Shown here: positions 16,146 to 23,908 of the stretch, piece by piece
Layout of the letters: the number at the start of each line of letters is the position of its first letter
Numbering within the stretch: the stretch's first letter is position 1
Made by a program: the position numbers and the translations under genes
From: SAR116 cluster bacterium AG-321-A13
Lineage (GTDB): Bacteria; Pseudomonadota; Alphaproteobacteria; Puniceispirillales; Marisalimonadaceae
Reading direction: 5' to 3'
Assembly (NCBI GenBank): GCA_003283875.1
Contig: QBXD01000010.1
Span: forward strand, 1-40,629
DNA length: 40,629 bases
The notes under the pieces: model-generated
What the model saw: the letters and a program-made list of their open reading frames with translations, nothing else
Databases searched by the model: none
What the model was told of the DNA's origin: nothing

Positions 16146-16886
16146 ATGTATAAAATGATTATTTTGTTGCTAAGTTTTTTTGGCCCCTTAGTTGTAGGAA
16201 GTGGATATACATTTGCTGAAGAACAAACTTGTATTTCATCGGACGGTTCACCAAACCATGAAATAGGAAATTTTCCTACGCGAGGTAATCCTCATAAATT
16301 TAAAAATCAGAAAATTAGTTTCTGTTTTTCAAAGAATCCAATAAAAAAAAATAAAAATAAATATATTGCTTCAGTTGTTGGCGTCACCCTCACGGGCATT
16401 CCAATTAGACCTGGAACTGTGGATTGGTATGATAAAAACTCTCCAAGAAAGCATAGCAAAGATAAATCATCGGGATTAAATTTGGAAGCAATAAGACCAT
16501 ATGAAAAAATATTTGGAATAGATAGATATAATGGTCATGTAGATCATAGAGGGTTGTACCACTACCATAAGTCAAACTCTTTATTACTATTAAATGGTAA
16601 ACCTCTTATTGGTTATGCAGCTGATGGATTTGAAATTTTGTATATTCCTAATAAAGTAAAATCTTCATGGCAACTTAAAAAAGGCAAAAGAAAAGTTGAA
16701 CCTTTTGGAAAATATGACGGCGCATTCAAGGAAGATTACAGATTTGTTAAAGGCAGTGGAGATTTAGATGAATGTAATGGTAAGTTTGTTAATGGTACAT
16801 ATAAGTATTTTGCGACTGAGACTTTTCCTTTTTTCCCGAGATGCCATTGGGGTACAATTTCAAAAGATTTTAGACCAAAAAGATAA
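16146..16886 (+). CDS. Secreted YHYH-domain protein
   Basis: The 246-aa protein has a signal peptide (hydrophobic residues 4-20, cleavage likely after TFA at about 24) and then a YHYH domain, with the eponymous motif in HRGLYHYHK and a GYAADGFEI strand after it. Conserved cysteines (CISS, FCFS, LDECNG, PRCHWG) suggest disulfides, in keeping with an extracytoplasmic location. YHYH proteins are widespread in marine bacteria and have no established function; His-rich motifs hint at metal binding. AAGGA eight nt before ATG 16146 supports the start, with a second ATG three codons later. Confidence 0.85.
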   Translation: MYKMIILLLSFFGPLVVGSGYTFAEEQTCISSDGSPNHEIGNFPTRGNPHKFKNQKISFCFSKNPIKKNKNKYIASVVGVTLTGIPIRPGTVDWYDKNSPRKHSKDKSSGLNLEAIRPYEKIFGIDRYNGHVDHRGLYHYHKSNSLLLLNGKPLIGYAADGFEILYIPNKVKSSWQLKKGKRKVEPFGKYDGAFKEDYRFVKGSGDLDECNGKFVNGTYKYFATETFPFFPRCHWGTISKDFRPKR

Positions 16887-17030
16887 TAAACTTACTTAAT
16901 TTGCAGGTCGTCCTTTGCAACATTTTCTGTCACCATAAAATAAATCTATTACCTACATGGAAATTAAAAATTGAATATTATTTATTCATCAATACAGTAT
17001 TAGTTTTAAAATTTGAAGTTGGAGATAAAG

Positions 17031-17324
17031 ATGTTTTGTATTATTTGTAGTGTCAGATATTCTAACCCGAAATTAATGCACGTAGGACATCAATATATGG
17101 CAGATAATTTTGATGCTAAAACGTTTGATGGGCTTTTAGAATTCAAATCTTTTCATATAACTCCTGATAAGGGATTAGGTATTTTTACTTTTAATAATCA
17201 AGAAAATTTGAAGAAGCATTTGTCTGACGTAAAAAACTTCAATAAGGATTATGAAGATAGATTTTCATGTAAAATTACAGTAGATACTGGAATTGTAAAT
17301 CCTGATTTATACTATAAAGCGTAA
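17031..17324 (+). CDS. Small hypothetical protein (97 aa)
   Basis: I do not recognise a family. The protein begins MFCIICSVRYSNPKLMHVGHQYMADNF and has a central FKSFHITPDKGLGIFTFNN. The alternation of strands and one long acidic/basic helix is compatible with a ferredoxin-like or dimeric alpha/beta-barrel fold, but that is a guess. The start ATG 17031 follows TTGGAGAT, with GGAG at good spacing; the in-frame TTG 18 nt upstream has no such support. It is soluble, without signal peptide. It stands at the end of the plus-strand series and is convergent with the EgtB-EgtD gene. Confidence 0.65.
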   Translation: MFCIICSVRYSNPKLMHVGHQYMADNFDAKTFDGLLEFKSFHITPDKGLGIFTFNNQENLKKHLSDVKNFNKDYEDRFSCKITVDTGIVNPDLYYKA

Positions 17325-17531
17325 ACAAAGAGATTGTATCAATTAAAATATTATAGATGTTTGATAAAATAAATAATTCTAATTAGTTTACAGATTTCAT
17401 GAATTATAAATTTCAATCTATACATCAAGTGTCGACAAAAATTGTTGAGTAAATTATTGAGATAGTTATATAAAATTTTTAATTTTAAGATAATAGCATA
17501 TCTATTTTTTATCTTCTATAAATTGTGATCA

Positions 17532-19781
17532 TTATTTCACTTCAAACAAAATAACAGCAAAGAGATTATTCTCATCTGTCCATGTTGCAATTTTGTTAAA
17601 ACCAGATGAGGCTGCCAATTCTATGAATTCATTAATGTGGTATTTATATGAGTTTTCTGTATGAATTGTTTCTCCAGCTGAAAAGAAAAAGTTTCTTTCG
17701 CCAATGCTAACAGCTTGGTCAATGCAACTTTCAAGATGCATTTCGATTCTACCTTCAAAAGTATTATAGCGAGCAATGTGACGAAACAAATTTAGATTGA
17801 AATTAGCACCTAATTCTTCGTTGATTCTAGAAAGAAGGTTTTTATTAAAAGCTTCAGTAATACCATATTTGTCGTCATATGCTTTAATGAGCATTTCATA
17901 ATCTTTCTTTAAATCGACACCTATTAGCAATTTTCCATTTTTATCAACAGTTTTACTAATTGTCTGTAAAAATGCTGTGGCATCAGCAGGCTCAAAATTG
18001 CCAATGGTTGAACCCAGGAAAAATGCAACTTTAGACTTTGGAATACGTTGAGATTCTGGAATTTTAAGTGGAGAAGTAAAATCAGAAGCAACTGTTAAAA
18101 CTTCAAGTTTTGGATATGCCTCACGTAATATTCTTGCAGAATCTTGGAGCTGTTCTTCGGAAATATCTATAGCGCATAATGAAACGGGTTCATTTACTGC
18201 ATCTAGAAGTATACGTACCTTCTCAAGAGATCCCGAACCATATTCAATTAGTGTAACGTCCGAACCAAGATATTTTGCAATTTCATTTACATTTTTATAA
18301 AGAATTTCAATCTCTGTTTTTGTTGGGTAATACACATCAAGTTTACAAATCTTTTCGAATAATTTTGCACCTTTAAGATCATAAAGATACTTAGATGATG
18401 TTCGTTTGGGTATTTTATCTAATCCTGAAATTACATGATCTAAGAATATATCTTTATTACTATTGTCATTAGCATATACACTAGTTGTAGAAGTAAATTT
18501 ATCTTTAGCTAAACGTATTCCTGAAAATTGCCAGCGTGCATTTGGAGGAAAGAAGTTTCGATAAGAAGCTCTTATATGTTCTGAAGGGGTTGCGCAAGAA
18601 CCACCTCGTAAGACCATCTGACCAGACATAAACTTGCCATTATATTCTCCTACAGCACCTTCTGCAACCTGATAGCCAGGATAAGCACTGAACGAACTTT
18701 GGGTCCATTCCCATACATCTCCATACATTTGTGAAACACCATCTTTTGTTGAAGGTTGAGGCTCAAATATATTAGCATCAGCAAAATGTCCATCCAATTC
18801 AAAAGAGTTGGCAATAATTTCCCATTCAGCCTCTCGAGGCAACCTGGCATTTGTCCATCGAGCAAAAGCGTCTGCTTCATAATAACTTACATGGCAAACT
18901 GGAGCATTCAGATTAATTGGACGCATACCACTCATTGTAAAATTAGACCAAGTACTATCATCATTTTTGTGCCAATACATTGGAGCTTTCCAATTTTCTT
19001 TTCGACATAGTGCCCAACCATCAGATAACCAAAACTCAGCCTTGTTGTAACCACCATCTTCGATAAAGTTAATATACTCACGATTAGATACTGGATATTT
19101 TGCTAAATGAAATGGTTCGAGCCAAATTTTATGTCGTGGACCTTCAGCATCAAAAATAAAATCTTTGCCGGAATATCCAATTTCAACAAGTCCTCCAGGG
19201 TGGTCTGTCCAACTAGTTTCACTTACACTCAATGCTATAGTTGTGGGATGTTCTATGTAAACAGGATATAATGGGTTTCTTGAAAGAGCATGTTTGATGT
19301 CAGTTATTAAAAGTTCTTGATGTTGCTGTTCATGATTAATACCAAGCTCTATTAACTGCAAAACGTCTGATATTGGCTTAGTTTGAAAGTATTCTCTCAT
19401 TGCTTTATCAACATGATCTCTATATTCGTATACTTCAGCTGATGAAGGACGGGTTATCATGCCTCTTTCAGGTCTTGCGTGACGATCGCCTATTTGCTCA
19501 TAATAGGAATTAAACAAAAAGTTGTAGTTAGGATGAAATTCCTGATAATTACCTACAAATCGTTTAAGGATAAATGTTTCAAAAAACCAAGTTGTATGAG
19601 CTAAATGCCATTTAGTGGGACTTGCATCGGGCATTGACTGAATACACTGATCTGCTTCACTCAAAGGTGCTGATAATTTTAAAGTTTGATCACGTACCTT
19701 ATTATAAAAACTTACTAAATGATCATTTAAAGATGTATTTTTAGGACGTATAGATGATTTAAAAATAATGTTTCTCTGCAA
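17532..19781 (-). CDS. EgtB-EgtD fusion, ergothioneine biosynthesis
   Basis: The 749-aa protein joins two ergothioneine enzymes. Residues 20-170 form the DinB-like iron domain (HLAHTTWFFETF and INHEQQHQELL, giving His59 or His62 plus His150 and His154). Residues 195-428 form the formylglycine-generating-enzyme-like domain ending in LRGGSCATPSEHIRASYRNF. Together they are EgtB, the iron sulfoxide synthase. Residues 444-749 form EgtD, the SAM-dependent histidine trimethylase, with EYGSGS and FLGSTIGNFEP. The order EgtB then EgtD is opposite to fungal Egt1. EgtA, EgtC and EgtE genes are not in the window. The start is TTG at 19781; a nearby ATG is out of frame and no strong Shine-Dalgarno is seen. 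Confidence 0.92.
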   Translation of the reverse strand: MQRNIIFKSSIRPKNTSLNDHLVSFYNKVRDQTLKLSAPLSEADQCIQSMPDASPTKWHLAHTTWFFETFILKRFVGNYQEFHPNYNFLFNSYYEQIGDRHARPERGMITRPSSAEVYEYRDHVDKAMREYFQTKPISDVLQLIELGINHEQQHQELLITDIKHALSRNPLYPVYIEHPTTIALSVSETSWTDHPGGLVEIGYSGKDFIFDAEGPRHKIWLEPFHLAKYPVSNREYINFIEDGGYNKAEFWLSDGWALCRKENWKAPMYWHKNDDSTWSNFTMSGMRPINLNAPVCHVSYYEADAFARWTNARLPREAEWEIIANSFELDGHFADANIFEPQPSTKDGVSQMYGDVWEWTQSSFSAYPGYQVAEGAVGEYNGKFMSGQMVLRGGSCATPSEHIRASYRNFFPPNARWQFSGIRLAKDKFTSTTSVYANDNSNKDIFLDHVISGLDKIPKRTSSKYLYDLKGAKLFEKICKLDVYYPTKTEIEILYKNVNEIAKYLGSDVTLIEYGSGSLEKVRILLDAVNEPVSLCAIDISEEQLQDSARILREAYPKLEVLTVASDFTSPLKIPESQRIPKSKVAFFLGSTIGNFEPADATAFLQTISKTVDKNGKLLIGVDLKKDYEMLIKAYDDKYGITEAFNKNLLSRINEELGANFNLNLFRHIARYNTFEGRIEMHLESCIDQAVSIGERNFFFSAGETIHTENSYKYHINEFIELAASSGFNKIATWTDENNLFAVILFEVK

Positions 19782-19983
19782 AAATTATCATTATGATACT
19801 TATAATAGAATTGATTGCAATTGATAACTCTAAATTTAATTTACTTATGAGTTGGTAAGGTTTAAAGACTTAGTTTTTTTTAAATATTAGCAATAATAAA
19901 TTTGTAAATAATATTAATTATTAAGTAAATTATTACTAATTTTAAGTTATAAATTTTGCTAAACTAAGTTCAAAAAAAAGAGT

Positions 19984-20628
19984 ATGCAAATGTATTATGA
20001 CACAAATAAAAATGATCACGAATTACCTTACAATCCTTTCAAAGCTCTGACAGTTCCACGTCCAATTGGGTGGATTAGTACAGTAAGTAAAAACGGTGTA
20101 GGAAACCTTGCACCATATAGTTATTTCAATGGACTTTCTTACGATCCTCCATTTGTAATGTTCTCAGCTGGCAATCGTGCAGATGGAAGTAAGAAAGATA
20201 GTGTTTTAAATGCTGAAGAAACAGGTGAATTTGTGGTTAACATGAGCACCTGGGACACACGTCACCAAATGAATGATACAAGTTGGATAATGGAACCAAA
20301 TACAGATGAATTAGAAAAAACTGGTTTAACCGCTATAGATTCATTCGAAGTAAAGCCAAAAAGAGTTGCAGAGTCTCCTGTGCATTTTGAGTGTAAATAT
20401 CACCAAACAGTTGAACTTCCAGGAAAAGGAGGTTTGCACAACGTCGTATTTGGACAAGTTATTGGTATTCATATCAAAGATGAGTTTATAACTGATGATG
20501 GGATAGTTGATACGCTAAAAATGAAGGTTATCGCTCGATTAGGTTACAATGACTACACTTTAATAGAGAAAACTTTTTCAATTATTGACTTCAAAGATAA
20601 AGGAAAAATGACAAAAAGTTGGAGATAA
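19984..20628 (+). CDS. Flavin reductase-like (FMN split-barrel) protein
   Basis: The 214-aa protein matches the flavin-reductase-like family. It has PYNPFKALTVPRPIGWIST, then NLAPYSYFNGLSYDPPFVMFSAG and TGEFVVNMSTWD, all around the FMN site. It may supply reduced flavin to a monooxygenase or act on small substrates. No two-component partner gene is adjacent, although the UbiH-like and dioxygenase genes are in the same region. The start is ATG 19984, or the ATG two codons later; the upstream AAAAAGAG is a weak ribosome-binding site. The gene is divergent from EgtB-EgtD, with the small 55-aa gene immediately downstream. Confidence 0.88.
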   Translation: MQMYYDTNKNDHELPYNPFKALTVPRPIGWISTVSKNGVGNLAPYSYFNGLSYDPPFVMFSAGNRADGSKKDSVLNAEETGEFVVNMSTWDTRHQMNDTSWIMEPNTDELEKTGLTAIDSFEVKPKRVAESPVHFECKYHQTVELPGKGGLHNVVFGQVIGIHIKDEFITDDGIVDTLKMKVIARLGYNDYTLIEKTFSIIDFKDKGKMTKSWR

Positions 20629-20651
20629 TAATAAAACTGTAAGGAAATAAT

Positions 20652-20819
20652 ATGATTGATCATAAATTAGAAAGACAAGTGGTATTACTTAAGATACTTG
20701 CTAAAGGATGTAAAAAGCACCCTGCTTATAGAGCAATTAGAAAAGCTACTGAACGATATGAAGCGTGTGTGTTTATATGGCAAGCACGTGTTGAACTTAA
20801 TGGAATAGAAACAAATTAA
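20652..20819 (+). CDS. Small basic hypothetical protein (55 aa)
   Basis: This reading frame encodes 55 residues behind an AAGGA seven nt before the ATG, 23 nt after the flavin-reductase stop, so it is probably co-transcribed. The sequence is a basic helix-forming stretch (LERQVVLLKILAKGCKKHPA, YRAIRKATERYEACVFIW) ending VELNGIETN, with two Cys. Codon use and the strong ribosome-binding site make it credible as a gene. I recognise no named family; a nucleic-acid-binding or regulatory role would be a guess. The element copy G begins at its stop codon. Confidence 0.6.
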   Translation: MIDHKLERQVVLLKILAKGCKKHPAYRAIRKATERYEACVFIWQARVELNGIETN

Positions 20820-20890
20820 TTTGCGGACTAAACTGTAGACTGAATAATCATAATTCTATAAAATATTATTATCACAAATTTAAAATAGAG
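20820..20890 (+). repeat. Dispersed element copy G
   Basis: GCGGAC (20823-20828) and GTAGAC (20835-20840) are 12 nt apart, then TGAATAATCATAATTCTATA and AAATATT as in copy C. CTGTAG (20833-20838) and TATAAA (20857-20862) keep the 18-nt spacing. The tail TTTAAAATAGAGTAAGG is a degenerate form of the 3' end and supplies the AAGG before the acyl-CoA dehydrogenase TTG start. Confidence 0.75.
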
Positions 20891-20906
20891 TAAGGCACAT
20901 ATAAAG

Positions 20907-22574
20907 TTGGATGCTTCAATTAATAATATTCCAGATAGTAAAGGAGCCAACGCTTATCATAGAGATAAATCTTTTTCAAAATTATTAGAATTCTATAGTG
21001 GGAAAGATATGTTATCTAAAATAGAAAGTCAGTTTATAGAGCTAGGAGAAATTGTAGGCAATCAATTAGAAGATTTAGCTTTAACTGCAGACAAAAACTC
21101 ACCAAAACTTTCTAAAAGAGCTAGGGACGGTTCTTTTACTAATACAATTGAAAAACATCCAGACTTTATAAAATTAGAAAAATATGCATTTGAAAGATTT
21201 GGATTAGCAGCTATGTCTCATAGGCATGGAGTGTTTGGAATGCAGCAGAAACTTCCACCAATAGTGAAATATGGATTGACTTTTTTATTTGTTCAAAGTG
21301 AATTTGGTTTATGTTGTCCATTAAGCATGACAGATTCCCTTACCAGAACTTTAAGAAAGTTTGGAGACAACAAAATAGTTGATAAATTTATTAATCAATT
21401 AACGTCTCAAAATTTAGATGAACTCTTTCAAGGTGCAATGTTTATGACAGAACAGCATGCTGGTTCTGATGTTGGATCAATTGACACTTATGCTGAAAAT
21501 ATAGATGGACAGTGGTATCTTACAGGAGACAAGTGGTTTTGTTCTAACCCTGACGCTGATCTTGCTATGGTTTTAGCTAGATACGATAAAAATATAAGTG
21601 GTACTAAAGGACTTGCTCTATTTCTTCTACCTAAAAGACTAGATTCTGGAAAACTTAATAGTTACGAAATAATAAGATTAAAAGATAAGTTAGGTGGAAG
21701 ATCATTTGCAAGTGGAGAAATTAGACTTAATAAAGCTTCAGCTTATATTGTTGGAGATCCCCATAAAGGTTTTAAACAGATGACAGACATGATTAACATG
21801 TCAAGATTATCTAATGGCGTTAGAGCATCTGGAATGATGCAAAGATGTCTTCAAGAAAGCCTTTTCATATCAAATACACGTTATGCATTTAAACAAAAAT
21901 TAATTGATATTCCTCTGATGCAGAAGCAACTGCTGAAGATGCTTATAATTACTGAGGCATCAAGATCAATGGTATTCAAAGCATCGGAGCTCCTAGAAAA
22001 AGCAGATAATGGAGATAGTATATCACAAAATATTTTCAGAATTATTACTCCATTGATTAAGTTCAGAGCTTGTAGAGATGTAAGAAAAATTGCAGGCGAT
22101 GCTATGGAAATTAGAGGTGGATCAGGTTATATCGAAGAGTGGCTTGATCCAAAAATTCTGAGAGATTCTCACCTTGGTTCTATATGGGAAGGAACAAGTA
22201 ATATTATATCCTTAGATACTATACGAGCTTTAAAAAAAGATAATAATATAGAAACGTTAAAATACTATCTGATTCAAGTTATACAAACGACAAAAAAAAA
22301 TGCACATACAGAAAACTTATTATCTGCAATAGATAATGTTTTTAGTTTTGTAAGAACAGAAATACAAGAGGATTTCACATCTTCTTCAAGAAAAATATCT
22401 TCCTCACTATACTATTTATGTGCATCTATCTTTTTAAATTCTGAAGGACAATACTGTAAAAGTTTGGCTAATAGGAAAAAAATAAGTGAATTGCTCATTA
22501 AATATAAAATTAATCAAAATAGCCCTCTTGAAAGAGACAATTTAGATTGTGATCTAATTCGTCAATTTATTTAA
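20907..22574 (+). CDS. Acyl-CoA dehydrogenase, AidB-like
   Basis: The 555-aa flavoenzyme has the acyl-CoA dehydrogenase core. MTEQHAGSDVGS and the WYLTGDKWFCSNPDADLAMVLAR strands mark the FAD site, and RGGSGYIEEW...IWEGTSNI marks the C-terminal half with the catalytic Glu. Length and the extra C-terminal helical region are closest to AidB (about 540 aa) rather than the 380-aa short-chain enzymes. AidB members act in alkylation response or on branched or long acyl-CoAs; the substrate is unknown here. The start TTG at 20907 follows GTAAGG. It is flanked on both sides by directly oriented copies (G and H) of the dispersed element. Confidence 0.88.
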   Translation: MDASINNIPDSKGANAYHRDKSFSKLLEFYSGKDMLSKIESQFIELGEIVGNQLEDLALTADKNSPKLSKRARDGSFTNTIEKHPDFIKLEKYAFERFGLAAMSHRHGVFGMQQKLPPIVKYGLTFLFVQSEFGLCCPLSMTDSLTRTLRKFGDNKIVDKFINQLTSQNLDELFQGAMFMTEQHAGSDVGSIDTYAENIDGQWYLTGDKWFCSNPDADLAMVLARYDKNISGTKGLALFLLPKRLDSGKLNSYEIIRLKDKLGGRSFASGEIRLNKASAYIVGDPHKGFKQMTDMINMSRLSNGVRASGMMQRCLQESLFISNTRYAFKQKLIDIPLMQKQLLKMLIITEASRSMVFKASELLEKADNGDSISQNIFRIITPLIKFRACRDVRKIAGDAMEIRGGSGYIEEWLDPKILRDSHLGSIWEGTSNIISLDTIRALKKDNNIETLKYYLIQVIQTTKKNAHTENLLSAIDNVFSFVRTEIQEDFTSSSRKISSSLYYLCASIFLNSEGQYCKSLANRKKISELLIKYKINQNSPLERDNLDCDLIRQFI

Positions 22575-22587
22575 CCATTTACAAACT

Positions 22588-22700
22588 GGTAGACTAATTT
22601 GTGGACTGCACAATTATAATTTTAAAACAAAATGATATTAGCACTAATTTTTTTTACTATATTTATTGAGATCAAATAATTAAAAAACTAATATCGAGTT
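22588..22700 (+). repeat. Dispersed element copy H
   Basis: GTAGAC (22589-22594) and GTGGAC (22601-22606) keep the 12-nt period, followed by TGCACAATTATAATTTTAAA. After about 30 divergent bases, ATCAAATAATTAAAAAACTA and ATATCGAG match the 3' part of copy C. The GAGGAGG hairpin is lost. It is the last clear copy in the window, between the acyl-CoA dehydrogenase and rhodanese genes. Confidence 0.65.
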
Positions 22701-22726
22701 GAAATAAAAAAAGGATTTAGATAATT

Positions 22727-23140
22727 ATGTTAATTAGGTTCGTTATAAAGATCGTTTGTTTTTTGTTAAGCATTAAGTTTGCATTTGCTGATATTGTTGA
22801 TGTTAATAATGAACAGATAAAAGAATTATCAAAAATTAATATTCCAATAGTGGATATAAGAAGAAGTTCAGAGTGGAACCAAACCGGAGTAGTGCCCAAA
22901 AGTATTTTGCTAACCTTTTTTGATAAAAAGGGAAATTATAATTTTGATAAATGGTATGAAAATTTACGCTTAAAAATTAATGACGGAATACCAATTATAT
23001 TAATCTGTAGAAGCGGTAGAAGAACGAGAATAATAGCCGAAATGATGGATAAAAAATTTGATAATGTTATATATAATGCAAAATACGGAATAAACTCTTG
23101 GATTGATGAAAAATTAATAACAGTTAAACCATATTATTAA
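22727..23140 (+). CDS. Secreted single-domain rhodanese
   Basis: The 137-aa protein has an N-terminal signal peptide (hydrophobic core within residues 3-20, AFA before the mature part) and a rhodanese domain. PIVDIRRSSEWNQTGVVPKS is the substrate loop, and the active cysteine is in LICRSGRRT. It can transfer sulfane sulfur in the periplasm. AAAGGA precedes the ATG. It lies downstream of the acyl-CoA dehydrogenase but is separated from it by element copy H, so a separate promoter is likely. Confidence 0.88.
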   Translation: MLIRFVIKIVCFLLSIKFAFADIVDVNNEQIKELSKINIPIVDIRRSSEWNQTGVVPKSILLTFFDKKGNYNFDKWYENLRLKINDGIPIILICRSGRRTRIIAEMMDKKFDNVIYNAKYGINSWIDEKLITVKPYY

Positions 23141-23177
23141 TCCAATAATTATTTAATTAAATTTATGATATTTATGA

Positions 23178-23714
23178 TTAATTTCTTAATTCTTTTATAG
23201 CGCTAGCAATATCTTCGTCTTGTATATTTAAGGCTTCTCTTTTTACTCTTAACTCATGTGCTTTCTCTAATACATTTGCATGCGTAAAACCTATAGGTGG
23301 GTCAAATTTATAACTGGCAAGTTCTATAAGTAAACCTAATGGTTCTCTAAAGTAAATTGAATCCATAAATCCCCTATCTTTAATACCTGTATTTGCAAAG
23401 CCATTTTCATTTAAATTTTTTTCAGCTATACGAATAGTGCTTTGACTTACCCAAAAAGCAACATGGTGAACCCCCCCACATTCATTCTTTATTTTTTGTT
23501 TGTCTGGAATTATGTTTTCATTTGTGAAAATGGTCACAGTAGAACCGTCCCCACAATCAAAATATAAGTGATTAGTATTTAAGTCATCCAAATTTGGCTG
23601 TTCAAAAATAAACTTCATTCCAAGGATTTTTTGCCAAAAATTTATTGAGGTTTCTTTATTAGCACCATTTAATGTAATGTGATGTATGCCTTGGGCTTGT
23701 ATTATACTTCTCAT
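23178..23714 (-). CDS. Glyoxalase/VOC-family protein
   Basis: The 178-aa protein has the VOC fold: a start HHITLNGANKETSINFWQKILG, and later NECGGVHHVAFWVSQS and YFREPLGLLIELASY. The usual metal ligands seem conserved: the His of GIHHITL and GVHHVAF, and the Glu of LIELA. It could be an extradiol dioxygenase or a glyoxalase-like isomerase. It is a single gene with AAAGG before its ATG; the divergent alpha/beta-hydrolase gene lies across an AT-rich palindromic gap. Confidence 0.85.
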   Translation of the reverse strand: MRSIIQAQGIHHITLNGANKETSINFWQKILGMKFIFEQPNLDDLNTNHLYFDCGDGSTVTIFTNENIIPDKQKIKNECGGVHHVAFWVSQSTIRIAEKNLNENGFANTGIKDRGFMDSIYFREPLGLLIELASYKFDPPIGFTHANVLEKAHELRVKREALNIQDEDIASAIKELRN

Positions 23715-23798
23715 TTTCTACCTTTTAAATTATTTCTAATATCAATAAAATTCATAGGAAACTTTTTAATTTATCCTAGTGACAAATTCAATCTTCAC

Positions 23799-23841
23799 AA
23801 ATTATTAATTAAAATTATTAATTATAAATTAATAATTTTTT
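23799..23841. repeat. AT-only direct plus inverted repeat in a divergent promoter
   Basis: AAATTATTAATT occurs twice in tandem (23799-23810 and 23812-23823). It is followed after ATA by its inverted copy AATTAATAATTT (23827-23838), giving a 13-bp perfect hairpin (23811-23823 with 23827-23839) and a T-run. It lies between the VOC and hydrolase starts and could be an operator or a cruciform. It contains no G or C, so chance is a concern. Confidence 0.6.
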
Positions 23842-23908
23842 GGTAAGTTCTCTATTCATTTATCGATTTATAAATTAATATTTAATTATTTAATTTCTGT
23901 AGTAGCAA

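Noticed and set aside
17340-17390. Another repeat copy after the 97-aa gene (TATAGATGTTTGATAAAATA).
   Set aside because: Only a short AT-rich resemblance and no ordered blocks; not distinguishable from background by eye.
1-22700. Integron attC sites as the explanation of the dispersed repeats.
   Set aside because: The conserved RYYYAAC/GTTRRRY pair of attC sites is not kept across copies (copy A has a GTTAC/GTAAC pair, others do not), cassettes are often multigene and on both strands, and no integron integrase is in the window. The cassette-like layout is reported, but not as an integron.
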